The translations under genes and the position numbers were made by a program. Shown here one piece after another: positions 1 to 9,592 of a stretch of DNA of 64,000 nt. Source of the DNA: Cyclobacteriaceae bacterium. Lineage in GTDB: Bacteria > Bacteroidota > Bacteroidia > Cytophagales > Cyclobacteriaceae. The stretch lies in the NCBI GenBank assembly GCA_022842845.1, contig JALHOT010000004.1, forward strand, positions 124,001 through 188,000. The letters are read 5' to 3'. Within the stretch, counting starts at the first letter, position 1, and each line of letters starts with the position of its first letter. The notes under the pieces are model-generated. The model had not been told where the DNA came from and made no database searches. It saw nothing but the letters and a program-made list of their open reading frames with translations.

Positions 1-495
1 CAGTTGGTAAAGCTCGCTGCTTATGTTCAGGTAACAGAAGCCATTCCGCTGTTGCAAAATCATCTTTATGCACAACAAGTAAAAAGTAAAAGCGACCAGT
101 GGGCTATCTACCTGGCGCTGTGCCGCCTGGGAGATGAGAAAGCCCTGGATGTGGTGATGAACCGTGTGCAAAAAGTGGGTGTCAATGATGACGTGGTGTA
201 TGAAGTGTTTCCGGATTTAGTGTATACGCGACAAAGAAGAGCGCTCGATTATATAATTGAACAAATCCATAGCGATGATAAAAACTGTCAATCGCCTAAT
301 CCCGAACGGGAAGCGATGATCCCCTGTGCTTATCGCATCATGGAACAACTGGTACCCGCCATACAAGGCTATCCGCTCAAGACAGACGCCAGTGGAGATG
401 TACTCACCGAGGATTATCCGGCCGCTTTGCGGACAGTGAGAAGCTGGTTATTGGCCAGGGGCCAGACGTATCAGATCAATACCGATATTTATTAG
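1..495 (+). CDS. HEAT-repeat-like protein, C-terminal part (cut by window edge)
   Basis: The frame is open from the first base and ends at a TAA at 493-495, so this is the C-terminal end of a longer gene. The visible ~164 residues begin with alternating amphipathic helices (for example AIPLLQNHLYAQQ and AIYLALCRLGDEKALDVVM) spaced like HEAT or PBS-lyase-type repeats, which usually act as protein-binding scaffolds. No catalytic motif is visible, and the part that would identify the protein is outside the window. The TTG at position 4 is not a credible start. The HEAT assignment rests on helix pattern only. Confidence 0.55.
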   Translation, partial: QLVKLAAYVQVTEAIPLLQNHLYAQQVKSKSDQWAIYLALCRLGDEKALDVVMNRVQKVGVNDDVVYEVFPDLVYTRQRRALDYIIEQIHSDDKNCQSPNPEREAMIPCAYRIMEQLVPAIQGYPLKTDASGDVLTEDYPAALRTVRSWLLARGQTYQINTDIY

Positions 496-572
496 TTGCC
501 GGCAAGCCCTCCTTCTCGGGGCACGGAGTCGTCAGATCCATCAAAATTCTTTAAAAAGGGCATTTCTAAAGG

Positions 573-603
573 TTTCACTTTCGGGCAACTTTTGCTATAT
601 TTG
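573..603 (+). promoter_or_regulatory. Putative promoter of the first toxin-antitoxin pair (leaderless?)
   Basis: TATATTTG at 596-603 matches the Bacteroidetes -7 consensus TAnnTTTG exactly. TTTC at 573-576 is a one-off match to the -33 TTTG with 19 bp between. Transcription would start at about 607-610, practically on the GTG start codon at 608, so the mRNA may be leaderless. No Shine-Dalgarno sequence precedes the GTG. Confidence 0.45.
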
Positions 604-607
604 CCAT

Positions 608-958
608 GTGCAGAAAAAGAAGAAACATCGGGCAATTATATTCTATAAAAGTTATTTTGACGATTTCTTCAGCGAACAAAAGCAAAAGGTAAAAGACAAA
701 ATTATCTGGACCTTTGATCTAATTGAAGAACTTCAAAGAGTCCCTGAAACTTATTTGAAGCATATTGAAAATACAGACGGACTATTTGAAATCCGCGTTC
801 AACAAGCAAGCGACATATTTCGAATATTCTGTTTCTTCGACCAAGGACAATTGGTTGTTTTAGCAAATGGATTTCAAAAGAAAACACAAAAGACACCGAA
901 AAAGGAAATTGAGAAAGCACTAAAAATTAAGGAGGAGTATGAAAGCGAAAAAGAGTAA
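608..958 (+). CDS. HigB/RelE-type toxin (Gp49-like), type II TA system
   Basis: A 116-residue basic protein of the phage-derived Gp49-like (RelE/ParE superfamily) type; these toxins generally cleave mRNA on the ribosome. The central LFEIRVQQ and FRIFCFF strands and the NGFQKKTQKTPKKEIEKA segment are typical of the family. GTG at 608 is the only plausible start: an ATG two bases upstream is in another frame and there is no other ATG nearby. The gene comes first in the operon, as usual for higBA, and its last 20 bases overlap the antitoxin. Family assignment is by motif; the activity is inferred. Confidence 0.85.
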   Translation: MQKKKKHRAIIFYKSYFDDFFSEQKQKVKDKIIWTFDLIEELQRVPETYLKHIENTDGLFEIRVQQASDIFRIFCFFDQGQLVVLANGFQKKTQKTPKKEIEKALKIKEEYESEKE

Positions 959-1244
959 CATCACTACACTTGACCAATTCAAAAACAAACACTACGGAAA
1001 AAAAGGGACTGCAAAACGTGACAAACTTGAAGCAGGTTATGAGAGCTTTAAAATCGGAGTACTTCTTTATGAAGCAAGACTCGAGAAGGGATTAACGCAA
1101 GAAGAACTCGCTGAGAAGGTGGGGACAACTAAATCATATATTTCAAAGATTGAGAATAATATTAAAGAAGCACGGATCTCGACACTGCAAAAGATAATTG
1201 AACTCGGCCTAGGTGGGCATTTGGAGCTATCTATTAAGCTTTGA
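939..1244 (+). CDS. HigA-type antitoxin, XRE-family helix-turn-helix
   Basis: A 101-residue protein with a central XRE/Cro helix-turn-helix (LTQEELAEKVGTTKSYISKIE, about residues 51-71). It should neutralise the upstream toxin and repress the shared promoter. The start lies inside the toxin gene and has a strong GGAGG at 931-935, which is unusual here and suggests translational coupling of antitoxin to toxin. The N-terminal ~35 residues are Lys-rich. The gene is followed 21 bp later by the hairpin repeat shared with the second TA pair. No conflicting family seen. Confidence 0.88.
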   Translation: MKAKKSNITTLDQFKNKHYGKKGTAKRDKLEAGYESFKIGVLLYEARLEKGLTQEELAEKVGTTKSYISKIENNIKEARISTLQKIIELGLGGHLELSIKL

Positions 1245-1265
1245 AACTTTAATAATAAGTTATGA

Positions 1266-1348
1266 AAGTGGCCAACCGGCAACAACGGCTATAAAGCATT
1301 GCTTTTGGTTAATGATTTTTTAAAGGATAAGAGCAACGCATTATAGCC
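1266..1348 (+). repeat. Hairpin-forming repeat, copy 1 (attC-like), 3' of the first TA pair
   Basis: An ~83-bp element. Its terminal arms GGCTATAAAGCATTGC and GCAACGCATTATAGCC pair over 16 bp with two mismatches, and pairing can extend inward. A second copy lies at 3980-4064 in inverted orientation; the last 69 bp of the element match at 62 of 69 positions without gaps. In both places it follows the antitoxin gene on the coding strand. This gene-then-hairpin order is that of integron cassettes with attC sites, but the R' core GTTRRRY is not clear here, so the identity is an inference. Confidence 0.75.
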
Positions 1349-1543
1349 AGACGATAAAGACAAACCTGCCAGTCAACGGCATCCCGCAGATACCTGCCAG
1401 GGAATCAGCCGTCATTCCGTATAATCACTATTGGCAGTGGGCATCCTGTCAAAATGGGCGAAGAAGACTCATCATCTGATAAAAATCAGAGAATTTGGCT
1501 TTTATCCTAGTTAGATTAAACCTTTCAAGACCTAAAAGGCCCA
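1349..1543. other. Intergenic region between TA cassette and katG operator
   Basis: No gene is supported. A minus-strand frame across 1449-1715 would overlap both the katG start and the palindromic operator and is treated as chance. A direct repeat CTGCCAG occurs near 1369 and 1398 without obvious meaning. Confidence 0.4.
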
Positions 1544-1580
1544 TATAGATAGTATCTATAATGGAATAGAAAGTATCACT
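1544..1580 (+). promoter_or_regulatory. OxyR-like operator upstream of katG
   Basis: TATAGATAGTATCTATA at 1544-1560 is a perfect palindrome. Its core ATAGATAGTATCTAT (1545-1559) fits the OxyR half-site ATAGnTnnnAnCTAT at every fixed position. After six bases a degenerate second copy, ATAGAAAGTATCACT (1566-1580), follows, with the two centres 21 bp apart. OxyR tetramers bind two such sites in tandem about 22 bp apart. The element ends 70 bp before the katG start. The regulator gene is not in the window. Confidence 0.65.
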
Positions 1581-1629
1581 TTGATCGATGGGTAATTTCT
1601 CATCATCTTCGTGGTTCAATTTTAAGTAA

Positions 1630-3882
<2,253 letters not shown>

Positions 3883-3902
3883 ACAATGTTGATCTTGTAT
3901 TG

Positions 3903-3935
3903 AAAGGTGGCCTGGCAACAGGCCACCTTTTTTAT
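3903..3935 (+). terminator. Rho-independent terminator of katG
   Basis: A perfect 12-bp stem, AAAGGTGGCCTG (3903-3914) with CAGGCCACCTTT (3919-3930), closes a GCAA loop and runs into a T tract. It lies 20 bp after the katG stop. Confidence 0.92.
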
Positions 3936-3979
3936 TGTGCCTTCTGCTGCTGAGCTGCCCCCTTCTCCAGATAACGCTT

Positions 3980-4064
3980 GGCTATAATGCGTTACTTTTA
4001 TCCTTTAAAAAATTATTAATCAAAAGTTATACTTTATAGCCGTTGTTGGCGGTTCGTGCCACTT
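3980..4064 (-). repeat. Hairpin-forming repeat, copy 2 (attC-like), 3' of the second TA pair
   Basis: The minus strand reads as the same element as copy 1 at 1266-1348. The outer stem GGCTATAA/TTATAGCC is identical. One G-C pair of copy 1 is replaced by an A-T pair, and a G.T pair becomes A-T, so pairing is partly kept despite base change. It starts at the stop codon of the second antitoxin, as copy 1 follows the first. On the minus strand the far edge reads CCAAGCGTTATCTGG, resembling the GCGTTA core at the 3' edge of known attC sites. Confidence 0.75.
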
Positions 4065-4428
4065 AGTAGGCTTGTATTAAAACGTCAGTTGGAATATTTA
4101 ATTTTTCATGAAGTTGTCTAATCATCTCCAATGATAGTTTTCTCTTTTTGCTTAGTATTTCGCTCGCTCTACTCTTAAGTCCAACAACTTTCGCTAAATC
4201 TGTCTGGGTATAACCAAGTTGTTCCATTCTGAATTTTATTGCTTCAATTGGGTCAGGTAGGTCAATTGGGAAATGTTCGTTTTCGTATTGGTCAATCAAT
4301 ATTCCTAATATTTCAAGTTCGTCTCCCTCCTTAGTCCCTTTTTTGGCATCAAAAATTAGCTCAAGTCTGCCCAAAGCTTGTTGGTAGTCCTTTTTAGTCT
4401 TTATTGGTTTTAAGTTCATAGTCGTCAA
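4063..4428 (-). CDS. higA: HigA-type antitoxin with HTH domain
   Basis: A 121-residue protein of the HigA (COG5499-like) type. The N-terminal ~65 residues contain the HigB-binding helices (LEILGILIDQYENEHFPIDL), and the C-terminal half is an XRE-like helix-turn-helix (YTQTDLAKVVGLKSRASEIL). It should bind and inhibit the HigB toxin encoded just upstream and autorepress the operon. Its start overlaps the toxin stop by four bases (ATGA), implying coupled translation. It is not similar in sequence or layout to the antitoxin at 939-1244, so the two TA pairs are not duplicates of each other. Confidence 0.9.
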   Translation of the reverse strand: MTTMNLKPIKTKKDYQQALGRLELIFDAKKGTKEGDELEILGILIDQYENEHFPIDLPDPIEAIKFRMEQLGYTQTDLAKVVGLKSRASEILSKKRKLSLEMIRQLHEKLNIPTDVLIQAY

Positions 4429-4718
4429 ATTTTATTCGCGTCAATTCTTTCGTATTCTTTATGAGTCCCAACAAATCGTATCCATATCATTTGATAATGG
4501 AAATTGATCTTAACAATTAGTCGGTAGTTGTTACCCTTTATATTGAAAACAACTCTATTGTCCCCAAGAATGCTTGCTGTTGGATATTCTTTTTTGATTT
4601 CATTGGTATTTTTCCATTCACTCTTTTCAGCTTCTCGATACCAGGATTTAAGTTGTTGTTCGCAGTCCGAATGTTTAGTCCAAAACTCTCGGAGTACCTT
4701 CTTAGCAATTACTCTCAA
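4425..4718 (-). CDS. higB: HigB-type mRNA interferase toxin
   Basis: A 97-residue RelE-superfamily toxin of the HigB type, expected to cut mRNA during translation. The N terminus MRVIAKKVLREFW and the core GDNRVVFNIKGNNYRLIVKI and IWIRFVGTHKEYERID follow the family from the first residue to the last. This supports the TTG at 4718 as the true start; an in-frame stop lies two codons upstream. The gene is first in the operon, with the antitoxin second. No truncation is seen, so the module appears intact. Confidence 0.9.
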   Translation of the reverse strand: MRVIAKKVLREFWTKHSDCEQQLKSWYREAEKSEWKNTNEIKKEYPTASILGDNRVVFNIKGNNYRLIVKINFHYQMIWIRFVGTHKEYERIDANKI

Positions 4719-4733
4719 GTATTAATATTTTGT

Positions 4734-4764
4734 CAAAGGTAAGCTAAAGTTCCCGTATTGGGAA
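4734..4764 (-). promoter_or_regulatory. Promoter and palindromic operator of higBA
   Basis: On the minus strand TACCTTTG (4741-4734) matches the -7 consensus TAnnTTTG exactly. Just upstream lies TTCCC-N5-GGGAA (4750-4764), placed over the -18 to -33 region where a bound antitoxin would block RNA polymerase. The -33 element itself is poor, which is common for regulated promoters. Binding by HigA is inferred. Confidence 0.5.
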
Positions 4765-5006
4765 TTTTTATTTTAGATATTTTTCTTGATTTTTGGACTG
4801 TCCAGAGGCATGATCGCCAACATCAGGGAAGTTCCAAAGTATAATCAGTTGCCTGTGGCGAAGAAGAGCGCTTTTCTGTTTTGGTAGAAAGTATTTATGC
4901 CTAACAACAAAGCTCCTGAGGCCGGGCGTCAAGTACCTGCTTCACGCATTTTAGAATTTCATTTCCTCTTCTTATCTTTCCTTTCATAAAGTATCAAATC
5001 TCGTTG

Positions 5007-8000
5007 ATGCAGAAGAAGTTTATACTCCTTGCGGTATGCTGTGTACTTTCCACAGCGGTACAAGCACATATTTTTTCCGATTCTTTGGAGCTTAAGCAGC
5101 TGCATGCTGCCAAGTCAGCTCACTTGTTGCATCGATCATTTCAGCAATATTCCTTACTAAGCAAGAAAGCGACTTTAGATCCAATCATTACTCCACAGCA
5201 AACATTGGATGACTCCACTATCTACTACCGGGCAAAAGCCTTGGAGTATCATCAGGAAGTCAATACAAGAAATGCCTACGTCACATCACTGAATGAACTT
5301 ACCGCGCTTGAACTTCCGGTAGGTGTTGCACCACCCAATGGTGATCTTAATTATGCGATCATCATCAGCCAGGTAAAGATTAATCCGCAAGGTGCTTTCC
5401 TGGAAGCTTACCTCATGTTTGAATTGCCAAACACCGGAGATAAGATTGCCTTTCGTGGCAAGAACATCCGCTTTTCTCACGAAGGCGGATTAACAGGTGA
5501 TGGACGCCTCGAGTTGGTGGGTGATTATCCGATCCGCCTCAGTGATCAGACCCTTGCCTGGCTTCTTGGTAAAGGCAATACTTTTGTTGAGTTCGATTGC
5601 AACGGTTTCAAAGGCATGGGCATTGAAGCGGAAGTGCAATTCTCCCGCGACCTGATTGTGCCAGAAGATGAAAACGGCCAAGTAATACCTGATCAACAAG
5701 AGCGCGTAAAAACAAAATTCTCAGTACAGGCACAAAGCTGGAACGACTTGATGGTAGGTGTCAACTTACCTCCCTTTCAAGTGGCCACTTTGCCTGGCTT
5801 TGGTTTTCGTGTACAAGAAGCTTACCTCGACTGGAGTGATCTGTCCAACCCACCTGGTATTGTTTTTCCTGCGGGTTATACTTCTCCTTTTCTGGCTGCC
5901 AATGCACCAGCCTTGTGGCAGGGTATCTACCTGCATCGATTGGAAGTCAGACTACCAGCGTCTTTAAAGGAAAAATCAACGGATAAGCGAACGGCCCTTG
6001 GTGTGCAGCACATGTTGTTGGATGACCAGGGCTTTACTGGTTTTGTTTTCGTAGAGGATGAAATCATTAAAGGCGGAGACATGAGTGGATGGTCTTTTAC
6101 TCTGGATAAGGTCAATATAGAATTGGTGGTTAACCAGGTAAAGGGTTTTGAATTGGGCGGTAGGCTTACCATGCCCATGGTGAAGACAAAGGACGATAAG
6201 CCTGCTGGTTTTATTTACAGAGCACAACGAGGGGCTGATGGTCAGTACATTTTTGGTGTCACGGTTGCTGATGCTTTGCGCATGCCTATGCTCGTGGCTG
6301 AGCTAAGCCTTCGTCCGGGTTCGGGTGTAACGGTAAGAGAGAAAGACGGTAAGTTTTATCCTACGGCTATCTTAAACGGCAGCTTGGGTATTAAGGGAAC
6401 TAGCAAAGGACCCAAACCATCTCTCGCAGGTATTCATTTTGAAGGGATGCGCATCAGTAGCGAAGAGCCTCGCTTCGATATTCAGGCATTGGGTTTTGGT
6501 CGCGAAGGTTATCAGCAAAACCTTTCTAATTTCCCTGTGTCCATTACCAATATCATGGTGAAGAAGGAAACGAATCGGGTCGGCCTTGGTTTTGACTTAA
6601 CCATCAACATAGGTGGTAAGGCAGAGGAAGGTGGCTTTGGTGGCAAAGCCGGACTTGTGGTATGGGCCAAACAAGAATCACAGCAGCTAAGAGATACGGA
6701 AGGGAAGCTAACGGAATCAGCAGCAAGCAACTGGCAGTATGATCGCGTTGATTTAACAGGTATAGGCATAAAGGTGAGCAAGCCTAATGTTTTTCAATTA
6801 GACGGCATGGTTAAATTCTTTGATGAAGACCCTGTGTATGGAGAAGGTTTTAATGGAAGTATCACTGGTAGTTTTGGAAACATGGCAACTACTTTTCAGG
6901 TCTTTGCCCTCTTTGGAAAAACAACTACTTATCGTTATTGGTATGCCGATGCCTTGGTCAAGTTCAAAGCAGGTATTCCACTCATCCCGGGTGTACTCGA
7001 TGCCACAGCTTTTGGAGGAGGCTATTATCACCGCATGAAGCAAGCTGATCAGGCGATTAGCAGCACGCTGGGGAAAGCACCCTCCAACATTACTTACGTG
7101 CCCAATGAAAGCAGCAAAGGTCTGAGGGCCATTATGGAAATTGCTACCCCTCGACCGGAGCTGATGAATGGAGTCGTGGCACTTGAAATTGCCATGAATA
7201 ATTGCGGAGGCTTTACCAATATCAGGCTCACTGGCAATGCTACCTTCCTTGGTTTCCAGGCGCTGGCGGAAGACAAAGTAAAAGAGCTGGCAGGCGATGC
7301 GGCTGCTGGTAAACTATCGGCTAAGCTGGCAGGTATGCTGGCCGGACAAATGGTTGGAAGCATGCTGCTCAATTTTGATAACGTCAATGATGTGTTTCAT
7401 GGTAATATAGATGTATATGTAAATGTTGCAGGAGGTGTTATGCGGGGTGTTGGTACAGGCAACAGAGCAGGTTGGTGTACCATGCACTTTGAAAAAGGTG
7501 ATTGGCAAATTCTTATCGGAACACCCCATCAGCCACTGGGCTTAGAGATGATGCGTGTTATTAAAACCCGTGCTTATCTGATGGCAGGTAACGATCTCCC
7601 TGCTGGTCCTCAGCCCGATCCACGCGTACTCGAGATTCTAGGTGGAAAAACAATCGATGGGATGCGTGATGCCAATCTGCTTACCAGTGGTACAGGCATG
7701 GCTTTTGGCTTAGGCTTCACGGTTGATACAGGTGACTTACGTTTCCTGATGTTTTATGGACGCTTTGCTGCAGGAGCCGGTATAGATTTTATGCTCACCA
7801 ACTTGGGTAGCCACTACCACTGTGCTGGATCAACAGGAAGTATGGGTATTAATGGGTGGTATGCCAAAGGACAAGCGTATGCATTTGTTTCAGGTAAAGT
7901 TGGTATTAGGGTTAATCTCCGTTTCTATAAGGGCAATTATGATATACTGAACATCAATGCAGCGGCTATCATGCAAGCTGAGGGGCCTAATCCCTTTTGG

Positions 8001-9581
8001 ATGCAGGGAGTCGTTGGCGGCAGCTATAACATATTGGGTGGGTTGGTTAAGGGCCGATGCAACTTTGAAGTAACAGTAGGGGAGCGTTGTATTCCGGTTG
8101 GTGAGCAGGAATTGCTGGCCGGTGTCAATATGATTGCGGGTATCACCCCCACAAAAGGTACAGAGGCGGTAGATGTATTCAATAATCCACAAGTAGCATT
8201 TAATATTCCGGTAGGGCAGGTGTTTGACATTACCGACCTTGAAAACAAAAAGCACATTTTCCGTGCCGTGTTGGATGAGTTTGTGGTAAAGCAAGATGCT
8301 ACTGTGCTGGCTGGAGAACTCATTTGGAATGAAGCGAATGACCTCGTTGTATTTGATGGCACTGAAATTTTGCCTGGCAAGAAAAAACTAAACGCCACTG
8401 CACGCCTGAGCTTTGAAGAAAAAATAAATGGTGTCTGGACTAAGGTTAAGCACGAGGGGAAGATAGTGGAAGAGATCATCAGCACGGACTTTACTACCGA
8501 TGAGGCACCTGACTACATTCCGGATCATAACGTGCTGGCTTCTTACCCAATCCGACAACAATTTAATTTTTTACCTAAAGAGTATAACAAAGGTTTTATT
8601 CAACTAAAAGACGGACAAGCTTATCTTTTTGAACAAGGGGCTGACTGGGAGCAAAAGGTAAGAATGACAAGTACTGCAGGCTTTGTGGAATCCAGTGTAC
8701 GGTACGATAAAAGCAAGAAGTTGGTTGAATTTGATATCCCGACTGGTTTTGTAAATGCGCAGGTATATCAATGGGAAATACTCAACATGCCTACACAGAT
8801 TGTGCGCATTGATGCGAATCTTCGAAAGGTGGAGACTAAGATGCTTAGTGGAGGAGAGAGTACTGCCACCTTAACCACCAAAACACTGGAGGGGAACCTC
8901 GACCGAAAAGAAGTAAGTGTATTGTTTGCAAATGCTTTTAGAACCAGTAAGTATAACACCTTCCAGGAAAAGATGAAGAATACACAACTTAAGCCTGCCA
9001 GCCGCTTGAGTGTAGATGTGAATGTATTTCAGTTAGCCGCTTTTATTACTGGCGATGAGCTATGGGATCTATACGATGTTACTGGAGTGACCGGCCAAAA
9101 ACCCTTGATAGAACTGGAGGCAGTAACCCAAGGAAATGAATGGTATGAGACTACAGTTTTTCCATTGGTATATGATGGCTATCCATTAAGTGGTTTCATT
9201 CGCTTGCGCAGCAGAGATCCTTTGCTATATGGTGTGCCTCCTATCAGGAATAATTATTTCGCTTTATCAAAACCCTTGCCGAGACTGCAAGGCAGTGCTG
9301 AGCCTGTGGTATATCCTTTCACCCAAGAATTTGTATTGTATAATATGGGAGTAACTGTGTATCACGATTTTAGAGATTTACAAAATCAGGTTGTTAATTA
9401 TGTTGTTGACAATCCAGGAGTATCCAACACTCGTTTTCAGGCTATGATGGTGAGTAATGCGCCTTCCTTACGGTATGGTGCTTATAGGCTAAAGCTTAGT
9501 TATAAAATTCCGATGCTCAACATTACCACATCTTCTTATGAATGGGAATTGTTTAACAAAGTAGTCTTTAACAATAATTAA
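5007..9581 (+). CDS. Very large exported protein of unknown function (1524 aa)
   Basis: First gene of a three-gene operon for large exported proteins. The ATG at 5007 is preferred over the TTG at 5004; it gives a clean signal peptide (MQKKFILLAVCC...VQA). The mature protein is Gly-rich and probably mostly beta strand. About residues 540-950 contain repeated Gly/aromatic strands (GFGGKAGLVVW, GVLDATAFGGGYYHR), and about residues 1100-1200 look like an Ig-like beta domain. There is no T9SS C-terminal sorting domain, lipobox or catalytic motif that I recognise. The coding frame runs unbroken for 4.6 kb. Location may be periplasm, outer membrane or surface; function is unknown. The partner genes 11 bp and 9 bp apart suggest one surface assembly. 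Confidence 0.85.
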   Translation: MQKKFILLAVCCVLSTAVQAHIFSDSLELKQLHAAKSAHLLHRSFQQYSLLSKKATLDPIITPQQTLDDSTIYYRAKALEYHQEVNTRNAYVTSLNELTALELPVGVAPPNGDLNYAIIISQVKINPQGAFLEAYLMFELPNTGDKIAFRGKNIRFSHEGGLTGDGRLELVGDYPIRLSDQTLAWLLGKGNTFVEFDCNGFKGMGIEAEVQFSRDLIVPEDENGQVIPDQQERVKTKFSVQAQSWNDLMVGVNLPPFQVATLPGFGFRVQEAYLDWSDLSNPPGIVFPAGYTSPFLAANAPALWQGIYLHRLEVRLPASLKEKSTDKRTALGVQHMLLDDQGFTGFVFVEDEIIKGGDMSGWSFTLDKVNIELVVNQVKGFELGGRLTMPMVKTKDDKPAGFIYRAQRGADGQYIFGVTVADALRMPMLVAELSLRPGSGVTVREKDGKFYPTAILNGSLGIKGTSKGPKPSLAGIHFEGMRISSEEPRFDIQALGFGREGYQQNLSNFPVSITNIMVKKETNRVGLGFDLTINIGGKAEEGGFGGKAGLVVWAKQESQQLRDTEGKLTESAASNWQYDRVDLTGIGIKVSKPNVFQLDGMVKFFDEDPVYGEGFNGSITGSFGNMATTFQVFALFGKTTTYRYWYADALVKFKAGIPLIPGVLDATAFGGGYYHRMKQADQAISSTLGKAPSNITYVPNESSKGLRAIMEIATPRPELMNGVVALEIAMNNCGGFTNIRLTGNATFLGFQALAEDKVKELAGDAAAGKLSAKLAGMLAGQMVGSMLLNFDNVNDVFHGNIDVYVNVAGGVMRGVGTGNRAGWCTMHFEKGDWQILIGTPHQPLGLEMMRVIKTRAYLMAGNDLPAGPQPDPRVLEILGGKTIDGMRDANLLTSGTGMAFGLGFTVDTGDLRFLMFYGRFAAGAGIDFMLTNLGSHYHCAGSTGSMGINGWYAKGQAYAFVSGKVGIRVNLRFYKGNYDILNINAAAIMQAEGPNPFWMQGVVGGSYNILGGLVKGRCNFEVTVGERCIPVGEQELLAGVNMIAGITPTKGTEAVDVFNNPQVAFNIPVGQVFDITDLENKKHIFRAVLDEFVVKQDATVLAGELIWNEANDLVVFDGTEILPGKKKLNATARLSFEEKINGVWTKVKHEGKIVEEIISTDFTTDEAPDYIPDHNVLASYPIRQQFNFLPKEYNKGFIQLKDGQAYLFEQGADWEQKVRMTSTAGFVESSVRYDKSKKLVEFDIPTGFVNAQVYQWEILNMPTQIVRIDANLRKVETKMLSGGESTATLTTKTLEGNLDRKEVSVLFANAFRTSKYNTFQEKMKNTQLKPASRLSVDVNVFQLAAFITGDELWDLYDVTGVTGQKPLIELEAVTQGNEWYETTVFPLVYDGYPLSGFIRLRSRDPLLYGVPPIRNNYFALSKPLPRLQGSAEPVVYPFTQEFVLYNMGVTVYHDFRDLQNQVVNYVVDNPGVSNTRFQAMMVSNAPSLRYGAYRLKLSYKIPMLNITTSSYEWELFNKVVFNNN

Positions 9582-9592
9582 TTCTCTGAAAG

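Noticed and set aside
4899-4908. GCCTAACAAC, which matches the R'' core of attC sites
   Set aside because: No matching GTTRRRY partner or stem could be found downstream, so it is most likely chance.
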